From an uncultured cyanobacterium (GTDB taxonomy: Bacteria; Cyanobacteriota; Cyanobacteriia; CACIAM-69d), in contig CALCTI010000576.1 in assembly GCA_937894105.1 (NCBI GenBank), positions 1-9,847 on the forward strand: a stretch of DNA of 9,847 nucleotides. The letters are read 5' to 3'. The notes beneath the pieces are model-generated. The model was not told where the DNA came from, searched no databases, and saw only the letters and a program-made list of their open reading frames with translations. Shown in pieces: positions 1 through 6,970 of the stretch. Every line of letters starts with the position of its first letter. Position 1 is the first letter of the stretch. Made by a program: the position numbers and the translations under genes.

Positions 1-1
1 C

Positions 2-28
2 GCCTTGACCGAGTTTGCGATCGCCTAA
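2..28 (+). CDS. Possible 3' end of an upstream gene (partial)
   Basis: One forward frame is open from the window edge and reads ALTEFAIA followed by TAA. The composition, with a HIP1 octamer read as FAIA, is typical of cyanobacterial C-termini, but eight codons cannot identify a family. The other two forward frames are less gene-like: one stops at once and one runs to about position 108 with odd composition. This is inference only; the upstream sequence would settle it. Confidence 0.2.
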   Translation, partial: ALTEFAIA

Positions 29-247
29 TTGACATTGATCGCCTCATCACTCACCTCATCACTTGTCTTTGTTCACACTTTGGACAATCACACTCTTTGT
101 TTAGATGAGCCGAGCGGATGAGCCAAGCGATCACCATAGATAGACTCTTGGCCCTGAGGGCGATCCCATTACCTTTTCCAACATTGACTGTTTTGTGGCG
201 ATCGCCGATATCTACGAAGACACCGACATCGTTTAGCAAAGCCGTTT
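29..247. other. Intergenic stretch with possible decayed coding sequence
   Basis: No intact gene is convincing here. Forward translation from the ATG at 119 reads MSQAITIDRLLAL, and a +1 shift near position 155 continues as GDPITFSNIDCFVAIAD to a stop at about 236. The two halves would join if one base had been lost, so this may be a small frameshifted gene or a fragment of one. A 62-codon reverse reading frame covers the same DNA (51-239), but it has no recognisable family and no clear ribosome binding site. I do not recognise any of these products. Confidence 0.2.
42..63. repeat. Short direct repeat, 10 nt, two copies
   Basis: CCTCATCACT occurs at 42-51 and again at 54-63, with a period of 12 nt. 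It looks like a small slippage duplication. No function is evident. Confidence 0.5.
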
Positions 248-286
248 AATAAAACAAGACCAGCACTCCGAAGAATGCTGGTCTTG
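248..286 (-). terminator. Rho-independent terminator of the flavoprotein gene
   Basis: An 11-bp perfect stem, CAAGACCAGCA (255-265) with TGCTGGTCTTG (276-286), encloses a 10-nt loop. Read on the minus strand it is followed at once by TTTTATT (254-248), the U-tract expected of an intrinsic terminator. It lies 37 bases beyond the stop codon of the minus-strand flavoprotein gene. The plus-strand side has no T-run, so it acts in one direction. Its core GACCAGCA/TGCTGGTC is shared with the terminator behind the porin gene. Confidence 0.85.
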
Positions 287-322
287 CATAGGATTAGTGG
301 GTGCGATCGCCCCAAGATCCCC

Positions 323-1864
323 CTATGACAACTTGGTCAAAATTCCGAGAAGCCGCTTGGTGCTGGGCTTAAGCAGGGTGCGACGATAGGCATCGGCCGC
401 CCGTTTTACACAATCTGCCTGGGTTGGATAGGGGTGAATCACGCTGGACATGGCGCTAAGACCGATCTTGTTGACGATCGCCGTGGTGAGTTCGCTAATG
501 GTTTCCCCCGCGTGGCGAGATACCATCGTTGCTCCCAAAATTTCATCGGAGCCGCGTTTGTGGATTACCTTCAAAAAGCCATCGGTTTCGCCGTCGGTCA
601 AAGCACGGTCCACACCACTCATGTCGATTTTGATGGTGGTGGTATCGAATCCCTTCGCCTGGGCTTCCTCTTCCGATAAACCGGTGCGGGCAATTTCTGG
701 ATCCGTAAAGGTTACCCACGGCATAGTCAAATCGCTGAGCTTAGACTTGCCCAAGCCGAAGGGGGAGAAGAACGCATTTTTCAGCACAATGCGAGCCGCC
801 GCATCGGCCGCGTGGGTAAACTGCCAAGCCATGCAAATATCGCCAGCGGCAAAAATGCGCTTATTGGTAGTTTGCAGATAATCATCCACCACCACGCCGC
901 GCTGGTTGTACTGCACACCAACCGCTTCCAAGTTTAACCCTTCCACATTGGGCGATCGCCCCGCCCCCATCAAGATCTCGTCCACTTCAATGGATTCCGT
1001 TTGACCCTCGGCGTCAGTAAACTCCAGCACTTTGCCGCGATCGCTACGATAGGCCCGGCGCAAGGTCATCCCCGTCACCAATTTCACCCCATCCTCTTCC
1101 AGGGATTTTTGCACCAGCACCGCCGCATCGGGATCCTCCTTATTGAGAATGTAAGAACGACGATGCAACAAGGTAACGTTCGAACCGAGCCGCTGGAACG
1201 CCTGGGCCAATTCGCAGCCGATGGGCCCTGCGCCAATCACCGCAAGGCGCTCAGGACGATCCGTCAAGCTAAAGACGGTTTCGTTGGTTAAAAGGCCGAC
1301 CTCTTCACTGACTTACACTGGCGGCCGGGTTGCTCGCGCCCCTGTGGCAATCACCACCTTTTTGAACCGCAGCCGGGTATCGCCAACGCCAATGGTATTG
1401 CCATCGATAAATTGACCGTTGCCCAGAAATACATCCACACCAATCTTGCTAAAGCGCTGAGCCGAATCGTGATGGGAAATACCGGCTCGCACCTCCCGCA
1501 TTCGTTCCATTACCTTCGGAAAATTGACGTTGGCGCGCTCCACCGGCTCAACCCCCAAGGGACCAGGGTTCAGCATATCTGCCGCAGCCCGCCCGGATCG
1601 AATCAAACATTTCGACGGCACACAGCCTACGTTGAGACAGTCGCCTCCCATTAAATGGCGCTCGACCAGGGCCACTTTTAAGCCAATATCTAACCCTGCT
1701 GCCCCCGCCGCTGCGACCAGTCCGGCCGTACCAGCGCCAATCACCACCAGGTCATATTCCGCCGCTGGCTTGGGATTCACCCAGTCCGTTGGATGGACAT
1801 GATCCACTAGGGCTTGGTTATGCACATCCTGGGGAGGCATAAGGAACGAATGGCTTGTGACCAT
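323..1864 (-). pseudogene. MerA-like FAD-dependent pyridine nucleotide-disulfide oxidoreductase, split by an in-frame stop
   Basis: The class I flavoprotein disulfide reductase fold is complete over 513 codon positions, normal for the family. From the N-terminus there is an FAD-binding GAGTAG motif (43-48), the redox disulfide in GGDCLNVGCVPSK (Cys76 and Cys81), an ATG motif (173-175), an NAD(P)-binding GAGPIG (211-216), the second FAD contact FAAGD (about 338-342), and a C-terminal dimerisation domain with HPYPT (about 477-481). Codon 184 is TAA (complement of 1313-1315). The frame on either side is continuous with no indel: ...ATRPPV, stop, VSEEVGLLTNETVF. Relatives usually read P-G just after this point, so the stop and the next residue replace conserved positions. 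The protein lacks the N-terminal heavy-metal domain and the C-terminal Cys pair of true mercuric reductases, so Hg(II) reduction should not be assumed. A second start at the ATG for residue 9 is possible; neither has a strong Shine-Dalgarno. It may be an inactivated gene, a readthrough case, or a sequencing error. Confidence 0.88.
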
Positions 1865-2225
1865 AAAAGATATCTATCTCTAAAACAACAGCGATCCGAG
1901 GTTTTTAGGGGCTGTCATCAATACCTGCTCAGGGCTTGCTAGGGTTTATCACCTCTGACTTTTTATAGAAAGGAGGCAGCATACCCTGTTGTGAAAGTCC
2001 TTGAAAGTAACTGATGATGAGCCCTGGCGATCGCCCTGACAGCTCCAGCTCACTGCAAACTCGGAATGGATTTAAGCGCGAATGGTGACGTGGGCAATTA
2101 CACGACTGGTTATCGACGGTAATCGCAAATGTCACGGTCCCCTTAGTTTTAGCCCGCCGCGCTGGGATTTGTCGGTTGTTAGGATTGGGGGATAGGGACA
2201 CAGGCGATGGGGTGAAAACCGAACC
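1865..2225. other. Divergent intergenic region with one mobile-element end
   Basis: This 361-base gap separates the start of the minus-strand flavoprotein gene from the plus-strand TPR gene, so it must hold promoters for both. The recognisable items are the inverted-repeat copy at 1906-1922 and one HIP1 octamer at 2027-2034. A 90-codon reverse frame (1929-2201) looks non-coding: it is rich in Pro, Arg and Ser, has no family resemblance, and would lie between two divergent promoters. A weak TTGTCG-16-GATAGG promoter-like pair near 2168-2195 could serve the TPR gene but is not strong enough to call. Confidence 0.5.
1906..1922 (+). repeat. Inverted-repeat end, left copy
   Basis: The sequence TAGGGGCTGTCATCAAT is the exact reverse complement of 3948-3964. 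Without its leading TA it would be a 15-bp terminal inverted repeat starting GGGGCTGTCATCAAT, with TA as the outer flank. A near-match, TAGGGCGTGTCATCAATT, starts at 9796. The TA flank resembles the target of IS630/Tc1-type or IS5-family (IS427 group) elements. The family assignment is inference. Confidence 0.6.
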
Positions 2226-3533
2226 ATGGATCAGCGGTACGGTGTATTAATTGCGGCCGGTAAAGAGGCTGCTAAGGAGAAGAAGTGGGTGGAGGCGATC
2301 GCCCAGTTTTCTGCAGCCATTGACCTATGTCCAACCCTGGCGGAGGGCTACTATCGCCGGGGATTAGCCCAATTCGACAGGGGGCAGTCCCAGCTAGCCG
2401 CGTTTGATTACGGCAAAGCATTGGAGCTGTTGCCGGATTACCCCGAAGCCCTTTACGGACGGGCTTTGGTGCGGGTGGTGATGGGGCATTTGGTGGGAGC
2501 GATCGCTGACCTAACGCGCTTAATCAAAATTTCACCTAACCACGCTGCTGGTTACGAGCTTCAGGGCACCGTGTTACGAAAACAGGGAAAGCGAGAGCTG
2601 GCGGTTAATAGTTTTCGTAAAGCGGCGGAGTTGTACTTAGATCGGCGACTTCCCGAAGACGTGAAGCGTTGCCTGGCGCAAATGGAAAAGCTTAAGTCCA
2701 AAGTTGCGTCGACAACATCGACAGCGCCGCCTAAATCGGAAAAACCTGCGCCGTTGGCAAACCCAGAGCAGTTCTATGGGCAGTGTTTGGAGCGGGCGGA
2801 AAAGGGTGATGCGAAAGGGGCAATGGCGGAGCTGGATTGGGCGATGCAGTTGGATGGTCAGGATGGGGCGGCGTTGACCTGTCGCGGCATTGTAAAGCTG
2901 AAATTAGAAGACTGGATGGGGGCGATCGCCGATTTCAACGCGGCCTTGCAGGTGAATTCTGATGATATGACGGCGGTGCGAAATCGGGCGCGGGCAAAAT
3001 TACTAGGCGGCGACTTCGGTGGAGCCCAGGCGGATCTGGAACGGGCGGTCCAGGCGAATCCCGATGATCCTTTTGTGTGTGCGATTCGCGGTGAAATTGC
3101 CCAGGCAAAAGGGGATTATCTAGGGGCGATCGCCGCCTACGGTGAAGCCATTGAGCGAGATAACCAAAAGCCCAAATTTTATTTAGCCCGTGCCCAAGCC
3201 TACGCCCGCATTGAGGAACTGAAGCGGGCGATCGAGGATTACCAGCACGCCGCCACGTTTTATTCAGAAAATGATCAGTGGGACGAGTATCGCAGAACCC
3301 TAGAGGCAATGAAAAAGTTGCAAAGCTCGGCCCCTTCCAGCGCTCAAATTGCTAGGGACGACAACACCCCTGCCGAAAATCCCCTTAAACAGCGGTTACG
3401 GTATTTGGTGGGCGGTCAGTGGGCATTGGCGGAGCGTTTAATTGACCAGGCAAAAGCCCATTGGCCGGGAATGACTGAGGACTGGTATATCGAAAAGGTG
3501 CTCTACGATTTAGAGCGCGATCGCCCCGAATAG
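2226..3533 (+). CDS. TPR-repeat protein, two TPR blocks plus a conserved C-terminal helical tail
   Basis: This soluble 435-residue protein is built almost entirely of tetratricopeptide repeats, which form protein-binding superhelices; its partner cannot be told from sequence. Block 1 spans about residues 5-140 (four repeats, for example AEGYYRRGLAQFDRGQSQLA). A Ser/Thr/Pro/Lys-rich linker covers about 158-180. Block 2 spans about 181-348 (five repeats). Each block ends in the same kind of helix, EDVKRCLAQMEKLK at 144-157 and DEYRRTLEAMKKLQ at 353-366, which suggests an internal duplication. A separate tail at about 384-432 (LKQRLRYLVGGQWALAERLI and on to WYIEKVLYDLERDR) is rich in Trp and charged residues. 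There is no signal peptide or membrane segment. The ATG at 2226 starts the first TPR helix directly, though no strong Shine-Dalgarno precedes it. HIP1 octamers at five sites indicate a resident gene, although it lies between inverted repeats. The coding call is secure; the function is unknown. Confidence 0.9.
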   Translation: MDQRYGVLIAAGKEAAKEKKWVEAIAQFSAAIDLCPTLAEGYYRRGLAQFDRGQSQLAAFDYGKALELLPDYPEALYGRALVRVVMGHLVGAIADLTRLIKISPNHAAGYELQGTVLRKQGKRELAVNSFRKAAELYLDRRLPEDVKRCLAQMEKLKSKVASTTSTAPPKSEKPAPLANPEQFYGQCLERAEKGDAKGAMAELDWAMQLDGQDGAALTCRGIVKLKLEDWMGAIADFNAALQVNSDDMTAVRNRARAKLLGGDFGGAQADLERAVQANPDDPFVCAIRGEIAQAKGDYLGAIAAYGEAIERDNQKPKFYLARAQAYARIEELKRAIEDYQHAATFYSENDQWDEYRRTLEAMKKLQSSAPSSAQIARDDNTPAENPLKQRLRYLVGGQWALAERLIDQAKAHWPGMTEDWYIEKVLYDLERDRPE

Positions 3534-3540
3534 CTCTCCC

Positions 3541-3846
3541 GAGCGTTGCTGGATAAAGCTAGGATGAGTGTAAACGCGTCACCGTAAAAATGAGCACTAG
3601 CACCCCCTCCTGCACGGAGTGCCGTACCGGTCACGTCACCCAAAATCGCTTCAATCGACAGCGTAAGCAACAGTAACTCTGTCATGACTGTGGACGTCAG
3701 TTCATCACCAATTACGACCCTCAAAAAGGCTACAGGGATGAGTTCAAACGTTTGATGAACTGCAAACCGATGAGGGAACAAAAAACAAGCTCTGACTTTG
3801 GACTGTAGTGGACCATTTTCGAGCAGGTATTCTTGATTGGACCTTA
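3541..3846 (+). pseudogene. Decayed IS1-family insertion sequence: InsA zinc-ribbon and InsB fragment
   Basis: From the ATG at 3590 the frame reads MSTSTPSCTECRTGHVTQN, then a TAA at 3674-3676, then LCHDCGRQFITNYDPQKGY and DEFKR. The CxxC (codons 8 and 11) and second CxxC (codons 31 and 34) form the zinc ribbon of IS1-family InsA; the stop replaces the residue, usually Tyr, in the KQxYLC stretch. After DEFKR the sequence jumps, in another frame from 3754, to DELQTDEGTKNKL, a TGA at 3793 where Trp is expected, then LWTVVDHFRAGILDW. That matches the middle of InsB, so the helix-turn-helix and first catalytic region are deleted. Homology ends near 3842, at the hairpin element. The bases before the ATG (GCGTTGCTGGATAAAG, from about 3543) resemble an IS1 left end; the remnant lies about 8 bases after the TPR stop codon. 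It is non-functional. Family assignment is from remembered motifs. Confidence 0.8.
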
Positions 3847-3936
3847 TACCAATTCTCTAAATTAAAGCGACATATAAATCCTTTGAGAGCCAGTTGCGCC
3901 GGGCATCTGGACTCTCTCCAAATTGAAGAATTGGTA
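3847..3936. mobile_element. 90-bp MITE-like hairpin element
   Basis: Perfect 10-bp terminal inverted repeats, TACCAATTCT (3847-3856) and AGAATTGGTA (3927-3936), are flanked on both sides by TTA (3844-3846 and 3937-3939), a plausible target duplication. The interior continues to pair imperfectly. AAATT near 3859 pairs with AAATT near 3919, and GAGAGCCAG (3885-3893) pairs with CTGGACTCTC (3907-3916), leaving a short GC-rich apex. The whole element can therefore fold into one long hairpin. It has no coding capacity and sits at the point where the IS1-family remnant loses homology. Its size, terminal repeats and foldback fit a miniature inverted-repeat transposable element; the parent transposon is not in the window. 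Confidence 0.7.
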
Positions 3937-3947
3937 TTAGGGATTCA

Positions 3948-3964
3948 ATTGATGACAGCCCCTA
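3948..3964 (-). repeat. Inverted-repeat end, right copy
   Basis: The sequence ATTGATGACAGCCCCTA is the exact reverse complement of 1906-1922. It faces inward and is followed by TA on its outer side, as the left copy is. Inside, the match stops after 15 bases beyond the TA. The interior here reads GGGGCTGTCATCAATTGAAT on the minus strand, closer to the copy at 9796 than the left copy is. Confidence 0.6.
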
Positions 3965-3965
3965 G

Positions 3966-4115
3966 ATTCTCATACCAAATCTGCTTTAAATTCACCAAAA
4001 TCCTCGCTTCTGGCGAAACCAATAGGGTGCTTAGCTTGGGCAGTGCCCTTCATAGGGTCCTGCTTAAGGCGAGAAAGACTATAAAATCTAGGGCGAATCC
4101 CATAAACGCTTCTTC
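3966..4115. other. Intergenic region without a recognised gene
   Basis: These 150 bases lie between the right inverted-repeat copy and the stop codon of the minus-strand GTPase gene. Reading frames run through on both strands (forward to 4119, reverse 3970-4185), but neither resembles a known protein, and the reverse frame runs into the GTPase gene. I see no clear terminator stem with a T-run for the GTPase. The sequence is probably further mobile-element debris or an old spacer. Confidence 0.4.
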
Positions 4116-6134
4116 TTAAGACGTCTGCTCTAAGTAATATCGATAGCGATCGCCCAATGCCTCCGCCGATAATCCCTGGGTCCAATACTCCACCAACGCG
4201 CTGCCAAACGCTTGGGTATCTTTGGCAATATCATCCGTGGGTCGCAATAGCAGGGGCCACAGCTCCAACAAATTAAAGCCCGTCCCTTTGCCCTTGCGGT
4301 CCGCCACATCAGCAACCTGGGTGAAATCGGGCGTTGCTAGCAAATTAAACAGGTCGTAAGCCATTTGCAACTTGCCCACCACCACCGGCATTTGCTCAAC
4401 GGGGATTTTTTCCGCGAGGAGATACGCTAAGCCGGGCTGCCCCGTGGTCATTGTGGAAATAAATTGCAGTGCTGGACTTTTCAAAAATGTGGCCAGCCCT
4501 TGGGTGGTGGACATTTGAAAGGCGTACTTATCAATGAGTCGAGCGGCGGCAATACTGCGAGCCTCCAAGCTTTGCAAAAATCTTGCCAGGCGCTGCTGCT
4601 TGGCTTGTGGCATGGCGTTTAATAACGCTGTCGCTAGGGGATCTGCTGCCCAGCTTTGGCGATCGCGCTCCCCATCCCAAGTCACCAGCGGCAATACCTG
4701 GCTCACCGCACCCTCCAGCACTTCCTGACGGTAGCCCACCGCCTCGCGAATATTGACTTCCTTCGGGGAGTTGCCCTGCTGCCAATTGTAGGGAGGTTGC
4801 CATTCTCGCTTGGGACGTACCCGATCCACCTGGGTTACCACCGCAATCACCGGCACCGGGGAATCGCCGTTGGCACCGCCAGACTCTCCCCCATTACCGT
4901 CAATATCCGCGATCGCCTGGAGAAATTCCCGATCCATCCTAGGAGCCGGGTCCAGCGCCGGGGTCACCAATAGGACCACATCTGCCACCTGGGCCACCTC
5001 CACCAGCCGCTCCCCTGCCGCGCTGCCATAGTCCTGCTCGTAGCCAGGGCTATCCCATAGGTTTAGCTGGTCCCCCGTGGGCAGCGTCCATTGGTACGCT
5101 TCGAATTTATCGGTGCTTGGCAGCAGGTCGGTGTCTGCTCGGCGATCGCTAAATAGGGTGTTAATCAAACTACTTTTGCCCGCTCCGGTGCGCCCCACCA
5201 GCACAATATTGACCGGCTGCCGATCCACCGCTTCCGGCGATACTGCCTGACTAAAAATATCCCGCAGGGTAGCCGTTTTCGGCGGCAGTAGTTTTGAGCC
5301 CGATTTTGGATCTGGTTTAGAGTTAGTCACCTGGGCTAACTCCGTCGTTTCGTAAGTGTTGCCGCGATAGAGGGCGATCGCTCGAGCACTTAAGTTGCGC
5401 AAGGCCGCCTCCCGCAATAGCTGTCCTAAATTGCTAATCAACTCTTGGGTGGCGCGATCGCTGGATCCTTGGCTGACAATTTTTGCAGCCGCCACCGCCG
5501 GATTTAGCACCCACTGGGCCCAATCCCACACCTTCGCCACCCGCCGCGCCGAGGGTTCCCACCTTTGATATAGCTCGTAGGCTCCATAGGCTTCCGCGAT
5601 CGTCACCCGCCCCAGCACCGGCGATAGCTGTTCTATCCACTGCTCCAAATCATCCACCGTCCCCCGAATCAAGCTGTACGCCTGGGGCACGTAAATATTC
5701 AGCAGCGGATATTTAATGGAGGGGTTATACACCAGTGCCGTTTCCCGCACCACACTCTGGCAGCGCTCCCAAAACCGATCCCAATCTTCCCAAAGGGGTG
5801 CGTCTTCCATCGCCTCCGTCAAACAGTTGTCTAAAACTTTTTGGGCCGCGATCGCTTGTTGACTGCCATCCCCTTCCATCGCCGCCGCTTCGTTCACCTC
5901 CTCCGTTAGCTCAGCGATCGCCCGTTCCGCAGTTCCCGCCCCCGTTTTTGATCGCAGCCACCGCACCACCAACCAGCGCCAGCCCACACTTACCAGCAAA
6001 ATAACTGCCCAAACCCAGTTAATCCCCCAGGCATTAATCTGTATCGCCGCCGCCAACAGCAAAAAAACGGCGATCGCCCCCAATGGTCCCAGCAAAATCA
6101 GTCCCTGGGCTCGAGTCAACTTAGAAAAAGGCAT
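4116..6134 (-). CDS. Membrane-anchored GTPase of the Era/HSR1-like superfamily
   Basis: The 672-residue protein has two hydrophobic segments near the N-terminus (about 11-33 and 38-58) joined by a short turn, then Arg-rich sequence, so it is likely a hairpin-anchored membrane protein with a cytoplasmic body. A helical region of about 70-300 precedes a TRAFAC-class G domain: P-loop GRTGAGKS (314-321), G3 motif DSPG (361-364), and TQVD (434-437) at the G4 position, a variant of the usual NKxD with the base-contacting Asp kept. Asp/Gly-rich insert 401-426 separates G3 from G4. The C-terminal part (about 525-672) is helical, with hydrophobic stretches near 555-600 and 621-630. Large predicted GTPases of this kind occur in cyanobacterial genomes, but I know of no assigned role. 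ATG at 6132-6134 directly precedes the membrane segment, though no Shine-Dalgarno is clear; a TATATT stands about 14 bases upstream on the minus strand. It is transcribed away from the hydrolase gene. Confidence 0.88.
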   Translation of the reverse strand: MPFSKLTRAQGLILLGPLGAIAVFLLLAAAIQINAWGINWVWAVILLVSVGWRWLVVRWLRSKTGAGTAERAIAELTEEVNEAAAMEGDGSQQAIAAQKVLDNCLTEAMEDAPLWEDWDRFWERCQSVVRETALVYNPSIKYPLLNIYVPQAYSLIRGTVDDLEQWIEQLSPVLGRVTIAEAYGAYELYQRWEPSARRVAKVWDWAQWVLNPAVAAAKIVSQGSSDRATQELISNLGQLLREAALRNLSARAIALYRGNTYETTELAQVTNSKPDPKSGSKLLPPKTATLRDIFSQAVSPEAVDRQPVNIVLVGRTGAGKSSLINTLFSDRRADTDLLPSTDKFEAYQWTLPTGDQLNLWDSPGYEQDYGSAAGERLVEVAQVADVVLLVTPALDPAPRMDREFLQAIADIDGNGGESGGANGDSPVPVIAVVTQVDRVRPKREWQPPYNWQQGNSPKEVNIREAVGYRQEVLEGAVSQVLPLVTWDGERDRQSWAADPLATALLNAMPQAKQQRLARFLQSLEARSIAAARLIDKYAFQMSTTQGLATFLKSPALQFISTMTTGQPGLAYLLAEKIPVEQMPVVVGKLQMAYDLFNLLATPDFTQVADVADRKGKGTGFNLLELWPLLLRPTDDIAKDTQAFGSALVEYWTQGLSAEALGDRYRYYLEQTS

Positions 6135-6232
6135 AGGCAGACGGCAAAAATATATCTGCGCATTGGTATTGGTATTAGTATCAACGCGCTCTAACGTATT
6201 TTAAACAGGACCTTTCCATCGCCCTCTTGCTA

Positions 6233-6868
6233 ATGCGTTATATCTACCTGCACGGTTTTGCCTCCAGCCCCAAATCCCAAAAGGTGCAGTATCTCAAGGA
6301 CTCCGTCGCCAAACGGAATGTCACCTTGGAAGTGCCGGATTTGAACCGGGAGGGATTTGAACAGTTAACCTTAACCCGCCAGTTAACCCAGGTGAGTCAG
6401 CTAATTGGGGGCGATCGCGCCGTCCTGATTGGTTCCAGCTTTGGGGGACTGACGGCGGCATATTTGGGCGATCGCCTTAAAAATCAAATTGCTCACCTAA
6501 TTCTTCTCGCCCCTGCCTTTGGGTTTCCCCAACGGTGGCGCGACAACTTAAGCGCAGACAAACAAGAACAATGGCAAACCACCGGGCAGATGATGGTTTA
6601 TCACCACGGTGAAGGGCAAGAGTGCCCCCTAAATTACAGCTTTTGGGAAGACGCCCAGGGCTATGACTGGACTCAAATTTCCAACACCGTTCCCACCCAA
6701 ATTTTCCACGGCGTTCACGATGAGACGGTCCCCATTGACTACAGCCGCCAATACGCCAAAGGACGCCCCTGGGTTGAGCTGACGGAGCTAGATAGTGACC
6801 ATCGATTGAGCGATCGCCCCTCCCTTACCCAAATCTCCGCCGCCCTTCTCCACACCATCCCGTCATAG
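6233..6868 (+). CDS. YqiA/UPF0227-like alpha/beta-hydrolase (putative esterase)
   Basis: A compact 211-residue alpha/beta hydrolase, the size of the YqiA/YcfP (UPF0227) group. It opens with YIYLHGFASSPKSQK, the oxyanion-loop HGF motif directly after the first strand. The nucleophile elbow is GSSFGG with Ser69 as the likely catalytic serine. The acid is probably Asp163 in GVHDETVPI, and the base is His190 in DSDHRLSD, so the triad is complete and in order. There is no signal peptide, so it should be cytoplasmic. E. coli YqiA has esterase activity on short acyl esters; the physiological substrate here is unknown. I chose the ATG at 6233 over the TTG two codons upstream because MRYIYLHG is the usual family beginning. 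The spacer of 98 bases to the divergent GTPase gene has room for both promoters; a weak TTGGTA-17-TAACGT pair (6169-6197) is visible. Confidence 0.88.
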   Translation: MRYIYLHGFASSPKSQKVQYLKDSVAKRNVTLEVPDLNREGFEQLTLTRQLTQVSQLIGGDRAVLIGSSFGGLTAAYLGDRLKNQIAHLILLAPAFGFPQRWRDNLSADKQEQWQTTGQMMVYHHGEGQECPLNYSFWEDAQGYDWTQISNTVPTQIFHGVHDETVPIDYSRQYAKGRPWVELTELDSDHRLSDRPSLTQISAALLHTIPS

Positions 6869-6876
6869 CCGTCACC

Positions 6877-6904
6877 GTAGTCGCTTTAATGTAGTCGTTC
6901 TAAT
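6877..6904. repeat. Imperfect 14-nt tandem duplication
   Basis: GTAGTCGCTTTAAT (6877-6890) is followed directly by GTAGTCGTTCTAAT (6891-6904), identical at 12 of 14 positions. It lies 8 bases after the hydrolase stop codon in the convergent spacer between the hydrolase and porin genes. No function is evident. Confidence 0.6.
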
Positions 6905-6970
6905 AAAGGCAAAATCCATTGAAGCGTCTTTGGTTGAAATAGAGTGACCATAGATTGTGGAAAAAACGCA

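Noticed and set aside
323..1267. A separate downstream gene starting at TTG 1267
   Set aside because: The frame is continuous upstream to the TAA, the residues before the TTG are family-conserved (VGLLTNETVF), and there is no suitable ribosome binding site.
323..1864. Naming the flavoprotein a true mercuric reductase (merA)
   Set aside because: It lacks the C-terminal Cys-Cys pair that binds Hg(II) and the N-terminal metal-binding domain, and no mer operon genes adjoin it.
1929..2201. 90-codon reverse reading frame in the flavoprotein-TPR gap
   Set aside because: No recognisable domain, biased towards Arg, Pro and Ser, and lies where promoters for both flanking genes must be.
3808..4119. 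103-codon forward frame starting at GTG
   Set aside because: Its first residues are the InsB fragment of the IS1 remnant; the rest runs through the hairpin element, the inverted repeat and unassigned DNA.
3970..4185. 71-codon reverse frame
   Set aside because: It overlaps the end of the GTPase gene in another frame and has no recognisable domain or ribosome binding site.
5434..6004. Several Pro/Ser-rich forward and Gly-rich reverse frames over the GTPase gene
   Set aside because: They are out-of-frame readings of the GTPase coding sequence, and the low-complexity composition comes from its codon bias.
4116..6868. A GTPase-hydrolase-porin defence or secretion system
   Set aside because: The genes are in opposite orientations with their own signals, and none carries a known defence domain; they look like independent housekeeping genes.
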